DNA of 41,708 nucleotides from Echinostoma caproni (Eukaryota > Platyhelminthes > Trematoda > Plagiorchiida > Echinostomatidae). Position 1 is the stretch's first letter. Every line of letters starts with the position of its first letter. The position numbers and the translations under genes are program-made. The notes under the pieces were generated by a model. It was not told where the DNA came from. It did not search any database and was given only the letters and a program-made list of their open reading frames with translations. This document shows, piece by piece, positions 1-10,330 of this stretch. The stretch covers positions 1-41,708 of the forward strand of contig UZAN01043178.1 of NCBI GenBank assembly GCA_900618425.1. The letters run 5' to 3'.

Positions 1-504
1 AAACTTCGCAAATTATCTTTTCAACTTCGAAGACTTAGGCAGTTCAATGCCAAGCAAAAAATCATTTTACTTTTTATTTATCCATGTGTTTTCCCGGTTC
101 TTCTTTATTGTTCTCCAGTGGCTTTTGCTGATCTATTAAAGAAAGACTTCAAAATTCTTCGTCGCCGTTTGTCGATCATCAGTCGTGTGTCTTTTATACC
201 CGTTGATGAGCTATCTAAAAAACTGCGTGAACTTCACTTGTCCGCATGTGAAACATTTGCTCAGAAAATCCTCACTGATCCCAAACATCCTTCACATGAC
301 GATTTATCTAAATGCTGCTCTCATACGTCTGCACGTTCTTCTTATCGATTATTACCCTCTCGCATTAGTCTCTACAGAAATTCCCCAGTTCCCTATTTTG
401 CCAGAATCCTTGTAAACCGAGAGCGCGCTTCCTCAGAATTTCTCAGTAACCTAAAGGCTAAATATTTTACTTGTATCTTTCTTTCTATTGATGAGATGGG
501 TTAG
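1..504 (+). CDS. Partial reverse transcriptase, C-terminal ~167 residues (CR1-like)
   Basis: The frame is open from base 1 to the TAG at 502-504 with no stop or frameshift, so the start lies upstream of the window. The segment follows the catalytic palm. It starts with KLRKLSFQLRRLRQF, then a hydrophobic stretch leading to PVLLYCSPVAF and LLKKDFKILRRRLSIISRVS. Next come HLSACETFAQKILTDPKHPSHDDLS and a Ser/Arg-rich TSARSSYRLLPSR segment ending in PYFARILVNRE. This order (LLYCSP-x-F, K-x-L-x-R, HLxACE-xF, DPxHPLH-like, ARxLV) fits the thumb and C-terminal tail of CR1/jockey reverse transcriptases. Of the three copies of this family in the window, this is the only one without breaks, which suggests a young insertion. 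Catalytic residues are outside the window. Confidence 0.75.
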   Translation, partial: KLRKLSFQLRRLRQFNAKQKIILLFIYPCVFPVLLYCSPVAFADLLKKDFKILRRRLSIISRVSFIPVDELSKKLRELHLSACETFAQKILTDPKHPSHDDLSKCCSHTSARSSYRLLPSRISLYRNSPVPYFARILVNRERASSEFLSNLKAKYFTCIFLSIDEMG

Positions 505-570
505 GTTTTGACTGAAATGCGAACATTCTGTTCTCGTAAAAGTCTATACAAATACAAATACAAAGATTCA
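1..570 (+). mobile_element. 3' end of a CR1/jockey-like non-LTR retrotransposon, tandem-repeat tail
   Basis: This is the 3' terminal part of a non-LTR retrotransposon that begins outside the window. It contains the C-terminal end of the reverse transcriptase, a 3' untranslated stretch of about 40 bases after the stop at 502-504, and three tandem copies of TACAAA at 547-564 followed by GATTCAAGG. Short repeats in place of a poly(A) tail are known for CR1-clade 3' ends. The same protein family recurs in decayed form at 28150-28735 and 29480-31350 on the minus strand, so it is a multi-copy family. The right boundary near 570 is inferred from the tail. Jockey or Rex-like clades are alternatives, because the diagnostic RT core is not in view. 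Confidence 0.78.
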
Positions 571-2549
571 AGGTGCTCAGTAATGTAAACCGATAGAAGT
601 CAACATACACTGAGCATTTCTTTGCATTACGGTAGAGGATTTTCTTGGCTAACTAACATGGAGTTAACTGAAGACGACACCACAAAATTATCAATCTATT
701 TAGAAAAGTAGTCACCAATAGTTGGTTACTGTGCCCGCATTGTCAAGTACCGTTTCAATGCACTCACTGATCAAATTACCTCCAGATTATTTAACAGATT
801 TTTTTATTCCAAAATAATAACTGGGAGCGTAAATGTGATTTGTTTGCACAACTATATACCGATTTGCATGTATACTCCACTGAGTCTGTCATTTGCATTC
901 GTGTGGCCAAAATGAGTGAAGCCTTTGTGGTTTCACAATACGCAGTCCATCGAAAACCATTTTACTGTACCAAATGATTCGCACGGGAAATATCAAAACG
1001 GGATTTTCAAACATTATTCTTCAAAACGTTACAGGCATGTTTTGCAAAAATGTACACATAGCAAAACGCGCCTCATTGAACCTCCAGATTGCAACAATTC
1101 AACCGACCCCTGACATGTTCAGCACTGAGAGCATCGGAAATAGTTTGTCATTTCAAAACATCACTGACATCTAGGGGGGAGAGGAGCAGATGATTTATTG
1201 TTAGGCAAAACACTCGTTCTATCATTTATAAATGGATAATTCTGTTCGTAATTAACTGCAATAAAATTTAGTATTCCGTAGACAATACTGCATTCTGTAT
1301 TAGATAATATTATCGCACCCGGTGCAACAAAAACATGGAGTTAAGTGAACAGAAGTATCGTACCGCTGCTGTTTTAAAGTCGCTGCATTACTTCAGCCTT
1401 GCGATTTCACTGACTTAGGATGGTAAACCAACGGGTTTTACCTGGACAATTAGTGCGTTTTCTGGCTGTAGCAAAATGGAATACATTTTATATCTGCACC
1501 AGAAAATCAAATACTGCCATCGTTCAAAAGTAACCAAATAATTTTATTCTGTATGCCACTCTGCAGTTCAGTGCTACCTTTAGATTCAACAGGGTGTAGG
1601 AAAATATATACCATTTGCATTAAGACTGCGTGCAGCTAAACGCTGTGACTGATTATGTTTGGATGCTTTGTCTCTGTTATAACCCTTAAGCACCCAAGAT
1701 ACCTGAACTGAATCAAGACGGGCCTGTTATTCGCCGTACAAGTTGACTGGTTCAACGCATAAACACTTTTTCCGAACACTGCCGTTTGTGTGATGGAAAT
1801 GTTCGTGAGCTTTGTAATAGCTGGATGGATGGTCGTTGACCTCATCGTTCATATACACACAAGCCAATTAGACTCCTTCGTGACCCAGATGAAGCAAGGT
1901 ATTATGTGTAGGTGACTGGACTTTTGTGCTTTTGGTTAAAAATAATCTGAACCCATTAGTGCGTTAAGACACTGGAGCCATCTATCTGCACGGAGGACAT
2001 ACTGTAGGGAGCGTGAGTTGAAAAGTGCCAATGATTTTTAACATTAGCGCGCATTAGGACTAGTTCATGCCCCCTCCGAAGTTAACTCGGATGGCTCCTG
2101 AGGTTGGTCCGTTAGACTGGAGGTTAATTCGTGGGAACAAAGGTTTTGACTAATCTCACTAAATGGGTTATCAGAGTAGTGCCCAATGAAACCGAACGCG
2201 TTAGGTGAAAATCAGGGCACGTAACAACTCTAAACCTAGGATTTCACATTTTTGACGGTGAATAGTAATCCATTTAATTCATCAAATAGGGTAAGACCTA
2301 TGAACCCATTCAGCTGAAAAATTATATTTAAAAAGATTAACTTGGACCAATAAAGTTTCATTTGGAAAATGAAAATCATTAAATTTACGATTGGTGTTTT
2401 AAAGCTTATTGCTATCAAGAGGGGTATTAAGAGCTAGCACAATGGTAAGGAAGGTTTTTCGACAGGGATATAAGCCAATCAAATTCTGAAACAACTTCCG
2501 ATGAAGCTGTATTTATTCCCAATGGTTCTTTTTATTTTGGGTTACACAA
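571..2549. other. No gene recognised
   Basis: No feature can be supported here. One frame from about 663 to 1113 on the plus strand has only two stops, but it matches no family I recognise. A weak tRNA-like pair of boxes (A-like at 2081-2100, B-like at 2119-2131) was seen and not called. Base use is the AT-rich background of the window. Confidence 0.5.
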
Positions 2550-2995
2550 CTACAGTGCCTTTATAACTATCGCCCACAGCTATTATTCAACAGTACTCTA
2601 GTTCTCTTTCTATTCCTGATAGCTGAACCATGAAACATCGGGCTTGAAAGGAATATATGATAGGTTAGGTTGAAGTTTAAACATTTTTCCATCAAAGCCC
2701 GCGACTGATTCCCTATGGCATTTGTCCACAAGCGAGGCAAGAGAAATTCAAATTATGAGACGGAAAAATTACAAGCTAACCAATTTGATTCCATCGTCAT
2801 TGATCCACTTCACCCTTTGCATGCATTCGATTCCGCATCCACATTTAAAGACAACTTGATGTTATTTTTCTTTTCTTTTTGCACAATATATTTTCCAAGT
2901 GATTTTTCTAGGTTTTTTTCATTTGTTTATAAAGATTTCGAAACTTTGTTTCACTTCGAGAAAAGCTGGATTGGGATGGAATTCGATCCATGAAT
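2550..2995 (+). mobile_element. Possible highly decayed CR1-like RT tail
   Basis: A 92-residue open frame at 2715-2993 contains DPLHPLHAFDSASTFKDN followed by a CTIY...SRFFSFVYKD stretch. This spacing resembles the DPxHPLH ... TSxY ... ARxLV tail of the CR1-like family at 1-504 and 29480-31350. About 150 bases upstream another frame gives QQYSSSLSIPDS, which resembles the LLYCSPxxFPxLL segment expected there. The order and distances fit, but identity is low and several frame changes would be needed. This may be coincidence. Confidence 0.3.
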
Positions 2996-5119
2996 GAGAG
3001 CCCTTACTTAGTAAAAAGCAAATTTAGCAACGCTGAACATCGTTACACGTAAGGATCAACTGCTACTATAATTCCGGCTTGGACAAAAAATAATTCACTG
3101 ATACGTAAATATCATAGACTCAATGATAAACATTACGCCGGAAAAATACTGTTGAGGGAAAGATACAGGTTTCATTGGGTTTTTATTGGTTACTAGTTTG
3201 TTGGGTTGATGGCTACACACCTTCAGCCCTGAAATCAGCCGTTATGGAGCCGTATAAGTAAGTAGTCCGTGTACCAATCTTCCTGATGTCTACGAGTTTG
3301 AACAGGGGACTCCGCTCATGAGACCGGTTAAACTGGATCGTGATTGCCGAAGCTATTTAACTTTTTAAGTGAACTTAGGTCAAATGCAACCAGAAAGATG
3401 CTCATCAACGTTCGATTGTTGAACATGTGGCAATTTAATGGTTCCAGACAGCTTCATTTGCGATTGGAGAAGACCAATTCAGTCGTGACTCTGAACATCT
3501 CTTTCTGCTGAACGGTTGATAATCAATTACTCCAAATTTGTGGTGAATCTAATGCGTTCAGTGAGTTGCGACCGTTTAAAAGAGCTCCGTGGCTCTGAGG
3601 CTGACAAACGCAAGAAAATGTGCATGGAATCAATTAGTATTCAAATCATGTATTCCATCGATAAACATGTGTTTTGACGGAAATGTCGGCTTTCGTATGA
3701 GACAGTCATATATTGATATACTAATACTAACACTAATGTGCTTAAAAGCTAGATGCATCGAAAAGCTATGCAGCGAAAGGGAGCACTTTCTGTTCTGAAA
3801 ACTCGCCGAAAACGGTTGATTAAACGGTGGAAAAATCCAATGTTCAGCTTTGTGCGGTTAACATGGCGCTCCTATTGAGACAGTGTCTTATTCACAGTGC
3901 TTTCCGTTTTTGTGGAGACTTTAACACTTTAATGTTGCCCATTTTTATTATTTTCGTTTCATCTAATCGACTGTTTTTCCTAATTTTAACTGCCGCTTTC
4001 CTTCTTGATTGGGTTTGCACAAGCAATTATTGCTAAATGATCTTTATAGATATATAATTATAGACCAATCGAAATTAGTAGTTTTTTGGTCAAATGTATA
4101 CTTAACTTGATGCTTCGTGATTTTGTCAGTTGACGAACCATGTTCAATACAGATCGAACTGTGCAGAGAGTAGAGTACATTACCTTCGATATCAAGTGAG
4201 AACCCCAGCATATAATTCTTTGTTTTGAGGTCAACGGATAAATAAAGTGAACAAAGGCTTGAAATGAGACTGACAGTTCCAGGTTTGGTGAGGCGTTTGT
4301 TGTATTGCATCCTAGGTTTGTTCGGTGACTAGCCAATTCAATAACAATTCGATAACTATTTTGTAAGTAATTGTTTTAAAATGAGGAATACGAAACCTGC
4401 CAGATCCAGTCTGAAACAAAATCAAGAAGAAAATTGTTCCAATATAAATTGGAGAATTTTTGAGAGACGTTGGTTTCACAACACTTATTCACATTCGTTT
4501 CACATGGAAAATCATATGGAATATGCAGATGTCCATGCCGGTGTTGCAAACGGATCACCCGGCTTTCTGACCACAGGTTGGATTTTGTTTCCGCTCAATT
4601 GAATTGATATCTCAAGATACTCCTGTTTACATACTGTCCGCACCGACAACTTGTTTGAATTCTATTGTTCATTGTGACGATTACCTTCCTGCTTCCTCTG
4701 ATTAAGCACAAGGTTTTACAGCTTTCAGGAAGTGGGGTTGCTGCGATCAATGAGATACTTCACTGGACCCGTCATGGAGGAGAAAATTCACGCAGTGTTG
4801 GTAGTGGAATTCAAACATATATCTTGCGGGGCAATACGTTGGAGATCCCAACCGCTTGTGTGGCGCAGATTTGAGGCAGTGGTAACAGTAAGTCGTGTGA
4901 TTAAGCTCTCACTGTGAAACGCTTTTTCATGAACACGACCCGTTAAATATTGCGGTTCATCTATTTTTGTTAAATATTTCTCCTTTTCCAAATATTTTTG
5001 TTTTTTTCTATTTATTTACATCAATTATCAGTTGCAAATGGTAGAATTTCTTCATAAATAAAAACTAGTGGAATGTGGTTGGGAGATTCGTCAAAATGTG
5101 ATTACAATTTTCCATTTAT
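2996..5119. other. No gene recognised
   Basis: Only short random-looking frames are present. The RT part of the Penelope-like relic that starts near 5120 should lie just upstream if that copy were complete. I could not find an RT motif in any plus frame between 4000 and 5100, so the copy is probably truncated at its 5' side. The stretch at 4780-4890 is somewhat richer in G+C and could be another old repeat. Confidence 0.45.
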
Positions 5120-5129
5120 ACGATATAGC

Positions 5130-5850
5130 ACAACCCATCTCTGCAACATTATTGCGGGCGTTGCTCGTCGCTCGACCACAAAGGGTACTGTGTTCGGACC
5201 CTATTCAGAAGATTCCACATGCACAGCATCAGCGATACAACCAAAAAGAAGCAATAAAGACATCTCGTCAGAGGATCGGCTTACACTGGCTAAACTCGCA
5301 ACGTCCTCAAAATAATTCTGACCCAAAGAACGAAATAAACAACAGATGGAAAATTCCAAACAAGAAAATTTCTGTCCTAGATGAAGGACACTTCGGATGC
5401 GGCAGCAACAAAGGCCAGGTCTTACAGAAATCAAATCATCCACAAACCGACTGTCTGACTACAGAGTATTCTTTCAAAACCGAAGGATGGAACAATAGCA
5501 AAAAAAGGAGCAAAGTTATATTTTAAATAAACTACAAGAATGGCTCAAAAAGCTACAGTGAGAAACTATGGTGAGAAACCCATCCACAAGTTTATTTGGA
5601 GATCATTTGGCAGTCAGGAGGTATGACTCTCCCGTTGATTTCCCTCCACGATGATCAAGAACAACACATGAATTCAACTTCGAATCGGTATAAAGCATCC
5701 ACCAAGCTCGGCTAAAACACGCCGGAGAATTTCTCAATGCTTGGCATTCCTCAATCATAAACATCTGACTGGATCGCGTCAACACAAGCATCAAATTATG
5801 CAACCGAAAGATACGTTTTGGCCTGATAACGGACCAAAAACCGCAGTCCA
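5130..5850 (+). pseudogene. Broken GIY-YIG endonuclease domain and linker of a Penelope-like protein
   Basis: The intact family protein cuts DNA at the insertion site through its GIY-YIG nuclease domain, C-terminal to the RT. The expected K-V-I-Y-K-I-N-C core is seen here as KVIF-stop-INYK at 5512-5535, so the lysine codon has become TAA. The second core element (normally YxGxT) reads YS followed by a frame loss. The downstream H-L-A-V-R-R segment, the H-x-F-x-F-E-S-V segment (about 5665-5690) and the helix REFLEAW-like segment (seen as GEFLNAW) are recognisable. The last one carries the glutamate expected for metal binding. Open frames on the minus strand across 5603-5953 are shadows of this relic. 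Confidence 0.66.
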
Positions 5851-5924
5851 GACAGAAAAATAACCCTGCAACACCACACTCCAGTTCAACAGCAAACAGG
5901 GTCAGGACAATGGAAGCTAGGGAC

Positions 5925-6100
5925 CCAAATATTTTATGGGGAAGAAAACACAAACGAATTGGTACAGGTAGAAAACTGCCACTTCATGAGCACGAATAAT
6001 GTCACATTTAGCTGGCGATGAAGCCTTTGCAAGAAAGTGAAAAGCTCTGCGGGCAGCAGAAAATGAGCAATGCCATCAATATACAGTTGAACACCAAGTA
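5925..6100 (+). repeat. Penelope-like element 3' region shared with the copy at 37.0-37.2 kb
   Basis: After the coding part, plus-strand bases from about 5925 to 6095 align by eye with minus-strand bases 37165 to 36960. Shared landmarks in the same order are CAGTTCAAC, GGGGAAGAAAACACA / GGAGAAGAACACATG, AACGAATTG, CTGCCA-TTCA, CTGGCGATGA / TCGGTGATGA, TTTGCAA and AGCTCTGCGG / GACTCGGCG. Conservation between two decayed copies indicates an element-encoded 3' region, not chance. The last part (GATGA ... TTTGCAA ... CTCGG) also resembles the segment at 10161-10240. Confidence 0.6.
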
Positions 6101-6105
6101 ACAAC

Positions 6106-6489
6106 AACGATATACCCTTCGAACACCAGTTAAATTCAGTGTTAGATCCTAAATGGATGCAACTCTGAACTCAAGGCATGCATCAAGATTATGAAAAAAA
6201 TTAAGATATTTTCCAAACCTTTGGGCACAATGTATTTCACATTTATTCTCCAATCCGCTTGACGTCTGGTGATCATTTCACACTAGTTATCAATGAGCTG
6301 TCTCAGTTACTGTTGGTGTTTCAATTTATTTTTTTCCTTTTGGAAGTTTGTTATTTAAAATTACATCAGTTTTGCTGTTTTGATTTTAAACATGACTGGT
6401 TGATCCTTACCTTTGATTTATTAGGCATACAAAGTTAAAGACAAGTTTCAGGATGTGAAACACGACTAAAAGGTCTGCCTGGATAGATA
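6106..6489. other. No gene recognised
   Basis: AT-rich background without identifiable motifs. It separates the Penelope-like relic from the tRNA-like repeat. Target-site duplications or element ends could not be identified by eye. Confidence 0.5.
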
Positions 6490-6735
6490 AATAAATGCAC
6501 ACGACAGACGGGATTCGAACTCACATCATCCATGATACAGTAAACCACTTAAAGGTCACTGTATCAAACTCAATATTTCGCAGTTATACTATGTGTGCAA
6601 ATGGGTGTTTGGCAGATTGAGGTTATATGTTGGGATTGTGAAAAGTTCAGTAGCCTCGATGGGATTCGAAACCACGCATGGACGCCGCCTACGCTTTGGT
6701 ACAGCGCACACTCTAGCAGCTGAGTAACGAGGCTA
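6490..6735 (-). mobile_element. tRNA-derived SINE-like repeat with two tRNA-like units
   Basis: Two RNA polymerase III B-box-like sequences lie in the same orientation: GGTTTCGAATCCC (minus strand, 6673-6661) and GAGTTCGAATCCC (6522-6510). The first belongs to an 85-base tRNA-like unit at 6735-6651 that still folds as a cloverleaf. The second has an A-box-like TTTAAGTGGTTT about 25 bases upstream and is overlapped by an 8-bp inverted repeat (6534-6541 and 6558-6565). Between the units is AT-rich sequence that may be a SINE body. A tRNA head followed by unrelated sequence is typical of SINEs, and tRNA-derived SINEs are known in flukes. Two adjacent tRNA pseudogenes or a dimeric SINE are alternatives. 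No poly(A) or simple-repeat tail was pinned down. Confidence 0.5.
6651..6735 (-). ncRNA. tRNA-like unit (class II-like, probably SINE head or pseudogene)
   Basis: Read on the minus strand, the first eight bases TAGCCTCG pair perfectly with the last eight, CGAGGCTA. The D stem is ACTC/GAGT with loop AGCTGCTA. The anticodon stem is GCGCT/AGCGT (one G-U pair) around the loop GTACCAA, which places U at position 33 and ACC in the anticodon position. A variable region of about 14 bases follows, as in class II tRNAs (Leu, Ser). The T arm GTGGT-TTCGAAT-CCCAT has four of five pairs. The T-arm sequence is most like tRNA-Leu. The length of 85, the odd anticodon for a class II molecule, the mismatched T stem and the repeat context argue against a working tRNA gene. 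Confidence 0.5.
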
Positions 6736-9700
6736 TACAGATAGCACTGATCTTTACGCATTTGAAGTAAGTAAGTAAGCACGGTATCATACTTACGCCC
6801 AAGCAAATCACGTACAACTTTCCATTTTACACCAAACTGTTTACAGTGCTGTAAAGCTATAATCCACAGCTGCCGTAAAGGAACAAATCATATAGATCGC
6901 CGACAATTAACAAAATAGATTTAACTGCGAAAAAGCAGTTGTTGCAGTTAATAAACAATTACTTCAATTTTGGTACTCGCTACTTTTCTAAAATCTTTTT
7001 TATCCCGGTTATGGAGAAAAATCCTAGTCTGTGTGCACAATCACTTGCAATTATTGTGATAGAAAATGACTGCAACCTCATTCCGGAATGGCAGATCGCA
7101 TCTACTATTGAGAGTTAGACAAAGATGATATACTGCTTCTTGCTGTCTAATAGAACAGCATTGCGACATCTTTCTATTATGGCAGCCGCGACCAATAAGA
7201 CGAGNNNNCCCCCCCCCCCCCTCGTCGCCCGCGAAAAGAAATAATGATTGCCTCAGACTGGTAGAATGCATCATGGTTGTTATCAGTAGATAACCCGACA
7301 GGTTTCACTTTACTCTAGTTTTCGCTCAAACCGTCGCTTTCTTCTGTGTCTATTTCTTTTCGGAGATAATAATTGTGTACTCACGTGCATACATGAGTAT
7401 AATCGTTGATATGATGCTGATAATTATTGTGAAAATTGGTTTTTCTTCCACCAATCCCATTCAATTGGAATATTTGATGACTAATAACTAGCCGCTCTAT
7501 TGGATAAACGATATCCGTAAATGTGGTTTGTTGACTACCGCTTGTCAGCAGAAAACACGGAAACAAACACACATCCAGTCATGCTTTGAACTTCAAATAA
7601 AGCTAAGTAGCCACAACTGCTTGACATGAAATGATCTCAAGGAAGCTTAACATAAGTAGCTGCTCATCTAGGTGCATTTCATTTGCGTTCTTCAGGTGCC
7701 GCATTTAATAATTATCACATATTATTTGCCTACCAGATAAGTCCCTGTAGAATAATACTAATAGTAGCAATTGGTTGATTTTGCAAAATTTATTTCCCAT
7801 GTTTCTTAATTGCACGACACACAATTCCTTGTAGTTCATTCATAAGTGATCAACAAGATACAATCATAACAGGCATCATGTGTATCCAACGCAGTGTATT
7901 TTCAACTGAATATGAAATAACTTCGACAGCCTAACATTGAACGTGATTTGATTTGGATATTATCGTACGTCAGTCGATAACGACTACTGAGCCTCTAAGG
8001 TTGAAACGCGCACTTGCTGCATCCCATTAGAAACTTAAGCAATAAACTATTACAGAGTAGTTTTCACAGGAAACAATTTGCGTGCGTAGACGTGACAAAC
8101 GAAGAAGAGGTCGAACTCTCAGCTAGTTGCACCGGCAGAGCAACAAATGCTTAAATAGTCAAAAATATCAGTCCCTTGTAAATGACATCTATGTGATACT
8201 GGAACTGTATTTTACAATGGTTCACAATTATTCTTGCGGTTATGAATACTGCGAGCGTTTGGTCAGTCATTTGTTTCCACAGATTGTAAAATGACCTAAT
8301 CCTAAGGGGAAATATCTTCGATTACGCTTTACAGAGAATAATAAACAGATCCAAAGCTTTCATTTTATTCTTACCATTGAGGAGAAACTTATATATTTAA
8401 AAAATATGTATTTAAATAGTTTCAAGAGAGGCGGATAAACTCAGTCGTTTAGTAGATTGGACAGGTTCTCAATAAATTCCACGAATCCGGATTGAGATAC
8501 TAGAACTGAGTTATGTTTGCTTGTAAGCATGTGTTCAGCCCGTGGATGTGTGCGTTACATAACCTTTGATTGTCCAAAATGGTAACCAGCTGAATAGTGT
8601 TATTTAGCCTTGAAGGCCCAAGATATTGGAGTAAGTAAAAATAGCGGCACTATTTGACAAGAGCCCTAAACGGTACAGTGAATGCGTTTCCCATTCCAAC
8701 CGGAATTCCTGATTCTAAACTCAAGGGACAATTGTATCATCCCGTCTCCCTCAATGAATTTATAAGTCACGCTTTCTATGTTTTTCATACAAATAAAGGA
8801 TAAACCGGGATTTTCTTACCAATATAGTATCAAGTTAAATAATGTTTTAAAGCGGAATAAATGCTTGCTGCTTAAAATTGGCATAATTCACTTGTTTGTC
8901 CTTCACTTAGGGATGGATTATATGTGCATGGTAAGTGGACACCGTTACTGTCGGAATTTCTCAAGCACCCGTAAACAATCGACATCTTAAGGGGCAAACA
9001 AGAAACTTCAAAACTCAAGCGCAGAAAAAGAACAGAACAGTTAGCACAAAATGAACATCATATACGAGGACACTCAGACTAATAAGTCGATGCCATAACT
9101 TTTTTTATGAACTCAACCATCCACTAGGAAAACTGAAAGCAACTGGATATCAAATCGCAATAGGCTCTCGCTTAGGAAAACGTATAATAATGCTACGGAG
9201 TGTTGTGATCTTTATTTTCTGTCACTAATGACTGAATGACCATTGCTCAACCTGATTCCTGACTGTCAGCTGAAAGGAACAAAAAGAGGAAGGAAGAGCG
9301 GCAGATCACAAACTTACCGTAATCAGATGACTTTTAATCCATCTGTTGTTGTTGTGTTGTTGAATTTTACGGAGTTCGAGGCCGAAAGTGGATGACGACG
9401 CAATCAGTTAAAACAGACAGGCTACCGGCACGTCAAACACAAAATATCGTTGATGCGGCGACATCTTTCAGGCAACCGATAGTGACAGTGTCACAGACAT
9501 AATAATGCGTTAGGGTAAAAAAATAGGAGAAATGACTTTGTGACAGCTGGAAGAGTATGCGATCGGTTGAAATTGTATCAAAAAAGAAAGGTATATAACT
9601 TTAGTTAATTAGAAAAATCTTTCTTCTAGCTTTGTTTATCATTGATCCGCTTAATTAATATCACATGACATGCTCTACATTATGGTGGTTAAAAGTTTTA

Positions 9701-10127
9701 CCCCCGGAATAAGTGATTTCTGACCAACATCTTGAAAGAAACATTATTTGAACACACGCATTTATTGTTCACTTGAATTCATTAACCTCAGATTTTGCTT
9801 AAATGACTCTGTTATATGATTCACATTTTATACGCAGTTTATACACGCGAACGGCATCAGATGTTGGCTAGAACAGCACAACATAGCTTGATTTCATCGC
9901 TTCTCAAGAAGTTTCTTATAATGTGGCATTCAATAGTTTTTGTACCAGTTTTTTTGAAATTTATTCATCAAAGACAGTTCACTTGCACCAAAGAAGTTAG
10001 TTTTCCCTTCACGTGAAGTAACTTGAGTCTCGGGATCTGATGTGATCAACTCGAAAATATGTTCACCATTGGGAATAATGTGAAGTGATTGTAGCTGGTG
10101 ATGCGAATGTTGATAATGGTGTGTTCG
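6736..10127. other. No gene recognised; short assembly gap at 7205-7208
   Basis: AT-rich sequence with only short, unconvincing frames. Four undetermined bases at 7205-7208 adjoin a run of 14 C (7209-7222), which looks like a collapsed homopolymer or joining artefact. A short AAGT repeat at 6764-6779 is present just at the left edge of this interval. A weak tRNA-like region near 8432-8500 (A-box-like AACTCAGTCGTTTAG, CACGAATCC) was considered but not called. Confidence 0.5.
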
Positions 10128-10330
10128 CTAGGTGGAAGTGTTGTTCGCTAACGTTTCTCCGCTAGAGTAGCCACTGATGATGTTGCCTAGCCTGGCTACC
10201 AAACGTCTGCAAACAGAATGCCCAGCTCGGGGAAACCACCAATACCAACACATGTTTATTGCTTTGGAGGCTGTGATGAGCCCATACGGGTCGAGAAAAC
10301 ATGGTAAAACATGCATGGATAGAACAACTG
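10128..10330 (+). repeat. Penelope-like terminal region with hammerhead-like core
   Basis: The stretch 10161-10250 begins with CTGATGA (10163-10169), continues with a possible stem II GTTGCC-TAGCCT-GGCTAC (five of six pairs), then CAAACGTCTGCAAAC and CCAGCTCGGGGAAACCACC. The hammerhead ribozyme consensus is CUGANGA, stem II, GAAA. Here the first base of the GAAA box is C, which would remove the catalytic G12. Hammerhead motifs are established in the terminal repeats of Penelope-like elements and in schistosome SINE-like repeats. The trailing GTCTGCAAAC...AGCTCGGGG part resembles the 3' regions of the Penelope-like copies at 6020-6070 and 37040-36990. No coding part is attached, so this may be a solitary terminal repeat. 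Confidence 0.45.

Larger units (their letters stand above)
5120..6105 (+). mobile_element. Penelope-like retroelement relic (linker, GIY-YIG endonuclease, 3' region)
   Basis: Penelope-like elements encode a reverse transcriptase followed by a linker and a GIY-YIG endonuclease. This copy keeps the part after the RT. Frames covering 5130-5840 give, in order, VARPQRVLCSDPIQ, then (another frame) IIHKPTV and SILSKPKDG, then KVIF-stop-INYKNGSKSYS at about 5512, then DHLAVRRYDS near 5600, LISLHDDQEQ near 5640, and FNFESV...HQARLKHAGEFLNAWHSS. These match, segment by segment, the minus-strand copy at 36955-38470 (HKPTECLR, SSVIYKINCKRCSK, PAIRRCDPLSLISL, FNIESVKIIDQ). The sequence TTGATTTCCCTCCA occurs in both copies in the same context. 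Homology continues beyond the coding part to about 6100. At least four frame changes and stops make it inactive. Confidence 0.72.

Noticed and set aside
2081..2131. tRNA-like A and B boxes
   Set aside because: The B box departs from consensus at key positions and there is no acceptor stem.
5603..5953. 116-residue minus-strand frame
   Set aside because: Antisense shadow of the Penelope-like GIY-YIG relic on the plus strand.
6651..6735. Functional tRNA gene
   Set aside because: Class II-like variable region with a Gly-type anticodon position, a mismatch in the T stem and a repeat context argue for a SINE head or pseudogene.
7205..7222. Poly-C run as a biological feature
   Set aside because: It abuts undetermined bases and most likely marks an assembly join.
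8432..8500. tRNA-like sequence
   Set aside because: The A-box-like part is fair, but the B box is interrupted and no cloverleaf can be drawn.
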